A stretch of 64,000 nucleotides of DNA from an uncultured Kordia sp. Its GTDB lineage: Bacteria; Bacteroidota; Bacteroidia; Flavobacteriales; Flavobacteriaceae. Below the pieces are notes generated by a model. The model saw only the letters and a list, made by a program, of their open reading frames with translations, did not search any database and was not told the origin of the DNA. This document shows, one piece after another, positions 54,974 through 62,447 of the stretch; the stretch's first letter is position 1; the number at the start of each line of letters is the position of its first letter. Location: positions 186,001 through 250,000 of the forward strand of contig NZ_CANLEA010000001.1 in assembly GCF_947489565.1 (NCBI RefSeq). Direction: 5' to 3'. The position numbers and the translations under genes were made by a program.

Positions 54974-55096
54974 CGTCAGTTCGAGTGTTTTTATGGAGCA
55001 AAGCAAACATAAAAATGTATCGAGAACAGCTATGAATTTCAAATTACTTCTCGATACAATTTTTCTTCACTTCATTACGAAAAACCACTCGAAGTG
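54974..55096. repeat. imperfect inverted repeat, about 120 bp
   Basis: The left arm starts CGTCAGTTCGAGTG and ends GTATCGAGAA; the right arm, read on the other strand, starts CGTCACTTCGAGTG and ends GTATCGAGAA. The two arms of about 52 bp could fold into a long hairpin. Likely a non-autonomous intergenic element. Confidence 0.65.
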
Positions 55097-55244
55097 ACGT
55101 TAGAAAAAATCTAAAAGCGAAACGGTCTTATATCTAAAAGCATTAGCGTTCTAAAAGCATTGCAAATCTAATTTTTTACGTAAATAAACACTAACTTTTA
55201 CGACCAATGTTACATCAATCTAAACTATAAAAGAAAAAATACAA

Positions 55245-56090
55245 ATGGCAGTTCAAGATATTACAAACTATACGTATCAAGATACTTTTTCATTAAGTGT
55301 TGTGCAATTTGAAAAAGCCTGTGTTGTTAGTAAACCTGAACAAGTAGATTCATACACTATTTACTGGATTAAAGAAGGAAAAGGAACGTATCATATCGAT
55401 TTTGAAGAATATACGTTTGAAGGAAATATTATTTTCTTTTTGTCGCCAGGACAAGTCTTTTCGGTAAGCTCAGAGAAAATTAAAGAAGCGTACAAACTTT
55501 CTTTTAAAAAAGATTTTTATTGCATTCAAACACACGACAAAGAGATTTCTTGTAATGGCGTGTTGTTTAATAATGTATACGATTCGCCTTATGTGATTCC
55601 AAAGCAAAAAGATATTCAGCGATTGAGTTTGTTGTTGGAAGACTTGATTGAAGAATTCAATAATGAAAACTCCGGACAGTATGATATGTTGCAAAGCTAT
55701 TTGAAGCAATTCATCATTCATTCGGTACGTGTAAAGACAGCCGATTTTGTAGTGAAAGAAGAAACAGAAACCAAACTCTACAAAGATTTTAGTGTATTGG
55801 TAGAACAGAATTTCAAAAAAACGCATTCGGTTTCAGCGTATGCAGATCGTTTGGGAATTTCGCCAAAATCCATCACCAAGCATTTTCAAAAACTCGGAAC
55901 AATTACACCGAGTGACTTCATTAAAAGTAGAATCATCTTAGAAGCCAAACGTCAATTATTATATTCAGAACATTCTGTAAAAGAGATTGCATTTGATTTA
56001 GGTTTTAACGATCCTGCTTATTTTACACGTTTTTTTACCAAAGCAACTCAGAAATCGCCACTTTCCTTTAAGGCGGAATATAAGAAGTAG
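55245..56090 (+). CDS. AraC-family transcriptional regulator
   Basis: A 281-residue protein: N-terminal cupin-like sensor domain (YTIYWIKEGKGTYHIDFEEY, FLSPGQVFSV) and C-terminal AraC double HTH (VSAYADRLGISPKSITKHFQ, VKEIAFDLGFNDPAYFTRFF). It lies upstream of the AhpD-like, NTF2-like and cupredoxin genes and probably activates them. Confidence 0.92.
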   Translation: MAVQDITNYTYQDTFSLSVVQFEKACVVSKPEQVDSYTIYWIKEGKGTYHIDFEEYTFEGNIIFFLSPGQVFSVSSEKIKEAYKLSFKKDFYCIQTHDKEISCNGVLFNNVYDSPYVIPKQKDIQRLSLLLEDLIEEFNNENSGQYDMLQSYLKQFIIHSVRVKTADFVVKEETETKLYKDFSVLVEQNFKKTHSVSAYADRLGISPKSITKHFQKLGTITPSDFIKSRIILEAKRQLLYSEHSVKEIAFDLGFNDPAYFTRFFTKATQKSPLSFKAEYKK

Positions 56091-56104
56091 ATTTATCTAG
56101 ATTG

Positions 56105-56206
56105 TTAGACCGCTTTCGCTATTAGATATTAGATCGCTTCGCTGTTAGATTTTAGACATGTTAGATACGTCTTTGCGAGAAACATAGTGACGTGCCAATC
56201 TGTTTC
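56105..56206. repeat. cluster of short intergenic repeats
   Basis: TTAGACCGCTTTCGCTATTAGAT and TTAGATCGCTTCGCTGTTAGA are tandem variants (each under 24 bp; the shared part is TTAGAnCGCTT-CGCTnTTAGA), followed by CTTTGCGAGAAACATAGTGA, which resembles a widespread bacterial intergenic repeat. Further right GCACGAGTTTGAAACTCGCG (from about 56294) forms a hairpin. Confidence 0.5.
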
Positions 56207-56650
56207 TTTTGTAATAGCATTTTCTTTGTTTTGCTTTTAAACTTGTTAGAAACCTCTTTTTTATTGTCAATATTACTTTTTTTGTGTTTGTAGGCACGAG
56301 TTTGAAACTCGCGCTACCTATAGATATTACTGTCTTTATTTTTTACAGAAAATATTATGAGAAGTTTCTCAATACTAATGCCTCACTACTCATAACTTTT
56401 TTTCACTTTTAAAATAGGTTTTACGTTTCCAGAAATGACAGTTTGAAACCCAAAACATCTCTAAAAAGTCTAAAAATCTAGCAATCTAACAGTCTCATTC
56501 CCATTTGTCCAATTCTTAGGAACTTTTGTCCATTTTTTGAAATGCCTTTCCGCCGCATCTTTGTACTGTTCAAATGAAACAACGCTTTTAATCAACATAA
56601 AATGACAAAAAGTTGAAGTTTTAAAAATTGAAAATAAAAGACCAAAAATT

Positions 56651-56749
56651 ATGAAAAATATAGAAAACACCGTTTGCCCAAATTGTTGAGGATATCAAGA
56701 ATACGACGAGCAATATCCAGAGAGACAAATCTGTGAATGCAAAAATTAA
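56651..56749 (+). pseudogene. small zinc-ribbon ORF interrupted by TGA
   Basis: Frame from ATG 56651: MKNIENTVCPNC, then TGA (56687-56689), then GYQEYDEQYPERQICECKN and TAA at 56747. The reading resumes in frame and supplies a second Cys pair (CEC), so the whole is a 32-residue CxxC...CxC zinc-binding peptide with a stop where related small flavobacterial peptides have, as I recall, Trp (CPNCWG). TGG to TGA is a one-base change. Could be a pseudogene, a readthrough gene or a sequencing error. It precedes the AhpD-like gene by about 70 bp. Confidence 0.6.
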
Positions 56750-56773
56750 ATTATAAAAAATAAAAACAAATAG

Positions 56774-56793
56774 ATTCCTGCCTTTGCAGGAAT
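56774..56793. repeat. hairpin repeat ATTCCTGC-CTTT-GCAGGAAT
   Basis: A perfect 8-bp stem with a 4-nt loop, of the type of dispersed intergenic hairpins. It overlaps the upstream ATG (56792) of the AhpD-like frame, so that ATG is not used as start. Confidence 0.6.
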
Positions 56794-56818
56794 GACAAAC
56801 AAACAAAAAGACAAAATT

Positions 56819-57376
56819 ATGAGCACAAGAATTGAAACATTAAACCCAGAAACAACTACAGGAGAAGCAAAAGAATTATTTAATGCTGTACAACAAAAAT
56901 TAGGATTTATTCCAAACCTAATTAAAGTATTTGGAAATTCTCCAGCAACGTTAAAATCATACTTAAGTTTAGGCGAATTGACAGCTAGCGGAAACTTTAG
57001 CAACAAATTCAGAGAGCAATTGGCGTTGGCAATCGCAGAAGAAAATACATGTAATTACTGCTTGTCTGCACACACGGCAATCGGAAAAATGAACGGATTG
57101 ACAGAAGAGCAAACAGAAGCAAGTCGTCAAGGATTGGCAAGTGATGCAAAAATTCAAGCTGGTTTACAATTTGCACAAAGCGTTACAAAGAATAGAGGAC
57201 AAGTTACAGGTGAAGAAATTGCAGCAGTAAAAGCAGCAGGATACAACGACGGAGATGTTTTAGAAATTGTATTGAACGTAGTTTCTAACACATTGACAAA
57301 CTATGTAAATCACATTGCAGAGACCGTAGTAGATTTTCCATCTGTAGAAGCTGGAAAGTTTACGGTAGCACAATAG
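56819..57376 (+). CDS. carboxymuconolactone decarboxylase/AhpD-family protein
   Basis: A 185-residue helical protein with the AhpD redox motif CNYCLSAH (ENTCNYCLSAHTAIGK), preceded by FREQLALAIAE. Such proteins are alkylhydroperoxidases or reductants. The frame is open to an ATG at 56792 but that codon lies in a repeat; the ATG at 56819 starts the conserved sequence. It follows the AraC regulator and a broken zinc-ribbon ORF. Confidence 0.9.
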   Translation: MSTRIETLNPETTTGEAKELFNAVQQKLGFIPNLIKVFGNSPATLKSYLSLGELTASGNFSNKFREQLALAIAEENTCNYCLSAHTAIGKMNGLTEEQTEASRQGLASDAKIQAGLQFAQSVTKNRGQVTGEEIAAVKAAGYNDGDVLEIVLNVVSNTLTNYVNHIAETVVDFPSVEAGKFTVAQ

Positions 57377-57386
57377 CAATAATAAA

Positions 57387-57427
57387 GTGAATTTCCTGAG
57401 TTTTTAGGAAAAGATTCAGGAATTCAC
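57387..57427 (+). other. imperfect hairpin between AhpD-like and NTF2-like genes
   Basis: GTGAATTTCCTGA and TCAGGAATTCAC pair with one bulge; no T-run follows. Likely an intercistronic stability element. Confidence 0.4.
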
Positions 57428-57457
57428 ATTTAAATAACCAATAAAAAATGACCAATT

Positions 57458-57814
57458 ATGGAAAACCAAATAAAGAATAATTTAAAACACGTTCACGAAC
57501 TTTTAGCAAAAGGCGCTTTTATTGAAGCAATGGAAACATATTTACATGATGATGTAGAATTGAGAGAAGCCAATGGAACACCGAAAAAAGGAAAAAAGTT
57601 TAATGTAGATTTTGAACATGATTTTATAAACAATCAGTTAGAAGAGTTTGTAAGATATGATGTAAAAAACCTTGCCGTAAATGGAAATCATTCTTTCTAT
57701 ACAGCAGAAATGGAGTTGAAGTTGAAAGATGGAACTACGATGCTTTCAGAGCAAGCAGTTGCTACAGAATGGAAAGACGGGAAAATTTATAGAGAACGTT
57801 ATTACCACGCATAA
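57458..57814 (+). CDS. SnoaL/NTF2-like protein
   Basis: A 118-residue cone-shaped NTF2-like fold: helical start (HVHELLAKGAFIEAMETYLH), YLHDDVELREANG, and terminal strands (ATEWKDGKIYRERYYHA). Probably an isomerase-like or binding protein; substrate unknown. Same strand as the AhpD-like and cupredoxin genes. Confidence 0.8.
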   Translation: MENQIKNNLKHVHELLAKGAFIEAMETYLHDDVELREANGTPKKGKKFNVDFEHDFINNQLEEFVRYDVKNLAVNGNHSFYTAEMELKLKDGTTMLSEQAVATEWKDGKIYRERYYHA

Positions 57815-57883
57815 AAACAGTATTTAAAACTAGAATACAATTCAATAATCACACAAACATAAATTTTAAAAAGAAGAATTACA

Positions 57884-58264
57884 ATGAAAAAATTAATCGC
57901 AATCTTAGTATTATTCGTAGGATTTTCAATGACTACGCAAGCACAAAACAAAATGATGAAGAAAAACGTGAAAACGGTTTCTTTAGAACAAACAAAAGGT
58001 GAATTCACACAAAAATCTATTACACTTTCAGAAGGAACATACGTTTTTGAAATTGCCAATACAGGAGTTGGACATGATGTAGGATTTGTATTAGCACCAA
58101 AAGGAAAAACAGATGCTGCAAACCATATTAAAAACGCATATGTAACAGAAGTAGTAAAAAATAACGCGACAGGACATTCAAAAGAAGTAAAACTTAAAAA
58201 AGGAGAGTACGTATACTTTTGCCCATTGAATCCTACGCCACAATATACCTTAATAGTAGAATAA
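57884..58264 (+). CDS. cupredoxin-like periplasmic protein
   Basis: A 126-residue protein: signal peptide (to TTQAQ) and a plastocyanin/azurin-like fold with His64 (NTGVGHDVGF) and Cys113 (YFCPLNPTPQ). The usual second His and Met after the Cys are absent; Gln120 and Tyr121 occupy the region. Copper binding may be altered (axial Gln as in stellacyanin) or lost. A decayed copy of its 3' end is found at 60446-60549. Confidence 0.85.
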   Translation: MKKLIAILVLFVGFSMTTQAQNKMMKKNVKTVSLEQTKGEFTQKSITLSEGTYVFEIANTGVGHDVGFVLAPKGKTDAANHIKNAYVTEVVKNNATGHSKEVKLKKGEYVYFCPLNPTPQYTLIVE

Positions 58265-58293
58265 CTACTATTGTTTTTTCATGATTGATAGTG

Positions 58294-58322
58294 AAAAGCA
58301 CGCCAATGGGCGTGCTTTTTTT
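58294..58322. terminator. bidirectional terminator
   Basis: AAAAGCACGCC, loop AATG, GGCGTGCTTTT and a T-run on both strands, between the convergent cupredoxin and metalloprotease genes. Confidence 0.9.
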
Positions 58323-58327
58323 GTATT

Positions 58328-60343
58328 CTATATTTTGATCAGCTTTTTAGTTGCCGTTTTTCCGTCTTTTGATTGTATAGTTATGAAATATACGCCACTT
58401 GCTAAATCGTCAATGGAAACATTGTTCTGTACTTGATTTTTTAACTTTACTGTCTTGATCATTTTTCCATTAATATCAACAATTGACATGCGTTCTAGCA
58501 CAACTCTGTTGTTTGAAGCAATTGTAATTTCATTTTGAGCCGGATTTGGATACATGTTAATAAATGCATTCAAATCGGGGAATTCTGTAGTAGATAAAAT
58601 GGTGTTTTCATAGATTTTTACATTTCTATAAAAAGAAGTAGCATCATTATAACTTCCGCCGCCAGGATAACTAAGGTATGTAAACGTATCGTTGAATAAG
58701 TCATTGTCAGCAGCAAAGAATAAATACGGTACATTTCCAGTATACAATTGTCCAATTGGAATGGCATAATGTTTATAGGTATACTTATCGCTATCTGTAT
58801 ATGTGTTAAAATCGAGATTAAAAATTGCCGAGCTTGTTACATTTTCAAAACCATATAATTTATAAGCTAACAATGGATTCAGTGCTAAATCATCATCAAT
58901 TCCTATATAATGTATTTCGCCATCTATAGTACTCATAAAATCAAATTCAATGACTGTATTTGGAGTAATGTTGTAATTAATTTCAACAGCTTTCCATGCA
59001 TTTACAGACAAATGTAAGGTTGCGCCATTATCGTACACAGCAGAAACTCCATTATCTTCTGTAGTATCATAACTTAAAATGGTTTCAGCGCTAAAATCAA
59101 TGATTGGAAGTAAAGTATCACAAGCATCATTTTCATTTGGATTGGCATCTAAGTTTACATCAGGATAACCATTGCACTGATCAAGACTATCACAAACGCC
59201 ATCGCCATCACTATCATTATTGATATCATTTGGACAATCGTCACAAGCATCAGGAATATTGTCTAAATCGGTATCCAATCCAGAAGTACAACCATATAAA
59301 GTAGTCAATACATTGTCAATAGACCACAAGTTATTTCTACTGGCAACGGAAGAGTTTAATGTAGCTTCCATACGTACTTTTTGTCCTTGCGTAAACATAG
59401 CGTATGTTGAAGCTGTATAATCCATCATATTTGTAAGATTGTCTACACTTCCACAATTTGTAACCATTCCAGGACCAGGATAATCATCTAAGTCAAGGAT
59501 AGAGTTTCCTTTTGTGTTTGGAGTATCTCCAACAAAATCGTCAAAATTACAATACACATCATTTCCATTTCCATTAGCATCTGCCCAAATATGAAATACA
59601 TTCAACCAATGTCCAACTTCATGAGCTAAATTATGATACCAAGTTTGGTACATTTCACCATGTTCACCAAAAGCCCAGGCAGACATTACATGGCCATCTA
59701 AATAAGCGTCATTTACAGAATATACATCTGGTGGAAATGTAGCGAAACCTGAAGAGTCTGAATACTCAAGAGCTTGGCGAACTACATAAATATTAAAATA
59801 ATTTTCGCGTGGCCAATGATAATTTAGACGCATGAGTGAATTGTCTCCGCGTACTGTGTAAAAAGCATCTACATGTCTATCAATTCCGTTAGTAGGATTT
59901 CCTTGCGGGTCAAATTTTGCTAAAACAAATCGTAATTTTTTAGTATCAAATGCTCCACGTACGGAAAGAAAGCTATCATCAATATTTTGATCAAAAGCAG
60001 TAGTGCCTGAAAAGAAAATATTCAAAGATTCTATAGCTCTTTCTACAGCGGCATCTGAAATATTTTCAACACCATTGTTATGAATTATGTGTACAACTAC
60101 TGGAATTATATAATCTGTTCCAATAGTAAGTCCTTCAACACCTGAAAAATCTTCGTTTGCTGGACTTGCTTGAAAAGTCTGTGTAAAGTCTTCCAATTCT
60201 TGAAATGCAGGATTGTTTTCTGGTCGTAATTCAGGACGTTCAGCATATAAGCGTTGTCGAACAATATCTTGCCCACACTGTTGTTGTGCATGGGAAAAAA
60301 AGATACTGCCAAGCAGGAAAATGAAGTGTAAATTTTTTTTCAT
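58328..60343 (-). CDS. M43 (pappalysin-type) metalloprotease with T9SS sorting domain
   Basis: A 671-residue secreted zinc protease: signal peptide (to SHAQ), N-terminal region, catalytic motif HEVGHWLNVFH with a Met-turn MMDYTASTYAMFTQGQ, thrombospondin type 3 calcium repeats (DTDLDNIPDACDDCPN ... DSDGDGVCDSLDQC, about 355-400), a beta-sandwich (about 420-580) and a type A sorting domain (FINMYPNPAQNEITI ... ASGVYFITIQSKDGKTATKKLIKI). Surface or secreted protease acting on proteins. Confidence 0.94.
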   Translation of the reverse strand: MKKNLHFIFLLGSIFFSHAQQQCGQDIVRQRLYAERPELRPENNPAFQELEDFTQTFQASPANEDFSGVEGLTIGTDYIIPVVVHIIHNNGVENISDAAVERAIESLNIFFSGTTAFDQNIDDSFLSVRGAFDTKKLRFVLAKFDPQGNPTNGIDRHVDAFYTVRGDNSLMRLNYHWPRENYFNIYVVRQALEYSDSSGFATFPPDVYSVNDAYLDGHVMSAWAFGEHGEMYQTWYHNLAHEVGHWLNVFHIWADANGNGNDVYCNFDDFVGDTPNTKGNSILDLDDYPGPGMVTNCGSVDNLTNMMDYTASTYAMFTQGQKVRMEATLNSSVASRNNLWSIDNVLTTLYGCTSGLDTDLDNIPDACDDCPNDINNDSDGDGVCDSLDQCNGYPDVNLDANPNENDACDTLLPIIDFSAETILSYDTTEDNGVSAVYDNGATLHLSVNAWKAVEINYNITPNTVIEFDFMSTIDGEIHYIGIDDDLALNPLLAYKLYGFENVTSSAIFNLDFNTYTDSDKYTYKHYAIPIGQLYTGNVPYLFFAADNDLFNDTFTYLSYPGGGSYNDATSFYRNVKIYENTILSTTEFPDLNAFINMYPNPAQNEITIASNNRVVLERMSIVDINGKMIKTVKLKNQVQNNVSIDDLASGVYFITIQSKDGKTATKKLIKI

Positions 60344-60445
60344 ATTTATGTGATAAATTCGATCTGCGCAAAAGTAGATTTTAGTAACACTAATTGATAA
60401 ATTCCCTAAAACCGTTTTTGATTAGTGAATGTTTAATTGAATTTT

Positions 60446-60549
60446 AATAACGCAACAGAATATTCTAAAGTGAACTCTTAAAAAAAGGGGAATTCGTATG
60501 TTTTTATCCTTTAAACCTGATGTCTCAATCTACCTTAATAGTAGAATAA
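60446..60549 (+). pseudogene. relic of a second cupredoxin gene (3' end)
   Basis: The frame ending at TAA 60547-60549 reads LLKKGEFVCFYPLNLMSQST then LIVE, against LKKGEYVYFCPLNPTPQYT then LIVE in the intact gene at 57884 (16 of the last 25 residues the same by eye). A 24-nt stretch, beginning TACCTTAATAG at 60531, is identical to 58246-58269. Homology continues left to AATAACGCAACA with a frameshift near 60470. The Cys ligand is Tyr here. It is a decayed fragment in the 543-bp gap 60344-60886, which has no intact gene. Confidence 0.8.
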
Positions 60550-60764
60550 CTACTTATGGTTTGTTCCGCAACATTGCGTTGTTCTGGTTTCTGCGCTACT
60601 ATTTCCTTCTTTTATCTCTGAAGTTAAGATATACTTCTCTTCAAAATATTCGTTTTTATTATTAACGATGCTAAAATCTAACTATTCAAAAACTCTTGCA
60701 ATACAGATTGTAAAAGTGCATGACTCTATTTCATATTCGTTACATCTAAAATATTTTATAACAA

Positions 60765-60792
60765 AAGAAGCTGTCTTTTTAGACAGCTTCTT
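60765..60792. terminator. hairpin terminator after the GyrB-like gene
   Basis: AAGAAGCTGTC and GACAGCTTCTT with a 6-nt loop; an 11-bp stem with a short T-run on the minus strand, about 95 bp after the stop at 60887. Confidence 0.6.
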
Positions 60793-60886
60793 CATAAAAA
60801 TGAAAAGTGATTTTTTTGATTGAAATCAATACACAATACTAAAGAAAAACCTAGGAATTCTACTGTTCTTAAAAAATTATAATGAC

Positions 60887-61504
60887 TTAATTTTCAATAA
60901 AAAGCTGAATGTCAAATCCGTTCAATTTTTTACGAATACCATCAATCTTTTCTTGTAATGTTGTTGGATTGATTGTTAAATCTGGAAATATCGTTGCATC
61001 AGGTTTTACAGTAAGTTTTGTATAATTTTTGTTTTCGTCGCTGCTGCAGATAGTTCTCGTTTCGGTTTTTCCTTCTTTAAATAAAAACTCCCCTTTTTCC
61101 CCGTTGGAATAAGTGTGAAGTGTACACCATTCGGAAGCAGCGTTGATGACCATCATGCCGACTTCACAAAACCTGCTGCCTACCGCTAAATGTTCTTTTA
61201 AATTATGACAAGCACGCATTTGCGTCATGATGATTTCTGCATGAGACATTTCAAACTCTCTCTTTAATGACATTCCTGCATCATATTCAATAGAAAAACG
61301 ATCTGAATACAGTGTAACTTTAAGATAGCTACATTTTTTACTCATGAATTTATCAAAAGCGTGACAAGCAACTTCTAGTGGAAGTCTGTCCAAAGATTTT
61401 TCAGCGTATACTTTTTCAAAATATAGTTGCGGACGCAGGCGAACATGTACACGACTTTCTAATGATTGAATATCTGATTCTGTGTATTTTGGTTTTTCTT
61501 TCAC
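60887..61504 (-). CDS. degenerate GyrB/ParE ATPase-domain protein
   Basis: A 205-residue stand-alone protein matching the N-terminal ATPase domain of GyrB throughout: YTESDIQSLESRVHVRLRPQ (GyrB YxASDIQVLEGLEAVRKRP), VTLYSDRFSIEYDAG, ACHNLKEHLAVGSRFCEVG, INAASEWCTLHTYSNGEKGE. The catalytic features are lost: the DNS of the ATP-binding helix is CHA, DNGRGIP is DAGMSLK, and the K...GGLHGVG lid is VGSRFCEVG. So it is a non-catalytic GHKL-fold paralog, not gyrase. It lies 31 bp after an S1-like gene on the same strand. Confidence 0.8.
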   Translation of the reverse strand: MKEKPKYTESDIQSLESRVHVRLRPQLYFEKVYAEKSLDRLPLEVACHAFDKFMSKKCSYLKVTLYSDRFSIEYDAGMSLKREFEMSHAEIIMTQMRACHNLKEHLAVGSRFCEVGMMVINAASEWCTLHTYSNGEKGEFLFKEGKTETRTICSSDENKNYTKLTVKPDATIFPDLTINPTTLQEKIDGIRKKLNGFDIQLFIEN

Positions 61505-61535
61505 AGGTTAAAAATAAATTAATAAGTATGAAAGA

Positions 61536-61835
61536 TTATGTTTTTGAGATGTAATCTTTCATACTTATCGTTACGTAATTGAATTCAATATTTTTCTGAT
61601 CAATTTGCTCTGAAAAATGAATAATAATTCCAGTAACAATTTCTCCTATCTTAGGATAATCCTCTATAGTAATGCTGCTTTCACTAATATATGGAGCTAG
61701 AACAATACCGTAAAAATCTTTATTAATATCTATATAAATACCATGCGGTTCTATCTTAAAGACTTTTCCAGAAATAATTTCTCCTATGTGTAATTCTTTT
61801 TTTAGTGCATTCCAGCTATTTATATTTCTTATCAT
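61536..61835 (-). CDS. S1/OB-fold small protein
   Basis: A 99-residue protein with one S1-like OB fold: LHIGEIISGKVFKIEPHGIY, IDINKDFYGIVLAPYI, YPKIGEIVTGIIIHF, VTISMKDY. Probably binds RNA or a protein partner. It is 31 bp upstream of the degenerate GyrB-like gene, on the same strand. Confidence 0.75.
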   Translation of the reverse strand: MIRNINSWNALKKELHIGEIISGKVFKIEPHGIYIDINKDFYGIVLAPYISESSITIEDYPKIGEIVTGIIIHFSEQIDQKNIEFNYVTISMKDYISKT

Positions 61836-61838
61836 TAT

Positions 61839-61916
61839 CTAAACAATTTGACACGAAAAACCATTTAATTTTTCTTTAACAAAATCAATCTTCCTTTGCA
61901 ATATTATTGGATGAAT
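61839..61916 (-). pseudogene. relic of a second GyrB-like gene (3' end)
   Basis: The minus-strand frame from 61916 to TAG at 61839 reads IHPIILQRKIDFVKEKLNGF then SCQIV, against INPTTLQEKIDGIRKKLNGF then DIQLF at the end of the intact gene (60887). About 14 of 25 aligned residues are the same by eye. It starts right after the stop of the DUF4440 gene and ends 3 bp before the S1-like gene's start. Confidence 0.7.
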
Positions 61917-61918
61917 GT

Positions 61919-62284
61919 TTATTTTTTACCAAGATGTTCAGATAAAAGAATCCACATGTCCTGCTCTTTGATTAAAACACAAGTTCCTATTCCTTTTCCT
62001 TCCACGGATTTTTCATTGATAATACCTTTCCAAAAGAAATCAAACACATACATAGCCGTGGTTTCTTTTTTAAAAATCCACCTTGCATTTTTGATAGTGT
62101 ATTCTTCATTTTTGATGAGTGAAAAGTTATGCTCAAAGGCTTTTTTTATATTTTTTTTGCCAATATGAACATCGCCATTGGAAAATATAACATTTGCATT
62201 TTCGTGAATTAAAGGCGCTACATTTTTCCAATTTTGTGTGGACAATGCTGTTTCGTAATCCTTAATGAATGCTTCAGGTTTCAT
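61919..62284 (-). CDS. DUF4440/SnoaL-like NTF2-fold protein
   Basis: A 121-residue NTF2-fold protein: FIKDYETALSTQNWKNVAPL, IHENANVIFSNGDVHIGK, NARWIFKKETTAMYVFDFFW, TCVLIKEQDMWILLSEH. No catalytic residues can be assigned; family members include isomerases and polyketide cyclases. Confidence 0.8.
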   Translation of the reverse strand: MKPEAFIKDYETALSTQNWKNVAPLIHENANVIFSNGDVHIGKKNIKKAFEHNFSLIKNEEYTIKNARWIFKKETTAMYVFDFFWKGIINEKSVEGKGIGTCVLIKEQDMWILLSEHLGKK

Positions 62285-62427
62285 TCGAATGTTTATAATT
62301 TATAAAATCGATTCTTGCTGTAAATAGTACTGAGTGATGAGAATTGAGATGTTTCAAAAGAACAAATCAATACTTTGACAAGCTCAGTGTAAAACAAATT
62401 CACAAATCAACAAAAACAGCTATCACA

Positions 62428-62444
62428 TCGAGCGCAGTCGAGAT
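62428..62444. repeat. TCGAGCGCAGTCGAGAT repeat
   Basis: An exact copy of the 17-mer, 4 bp from the stop of the aminopeptidase gene. Confidence 0.65.
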
Positions 62445-62447
62445 GAA

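Noticed and set aside
56470-56806. Two minus-strand ORFs in the AraC-AhpD gap
   Set aside because: They are antisense to the zinc-ribbon remnant and hairpin repeat and show no domain or coding bias.
60887-61504. Truncated DNA gyrase subunit B gene
   Set aside because: It has its own start and full domain length, and the changed catalytic motifs point to a distinct paralog, not a broken gyrB.
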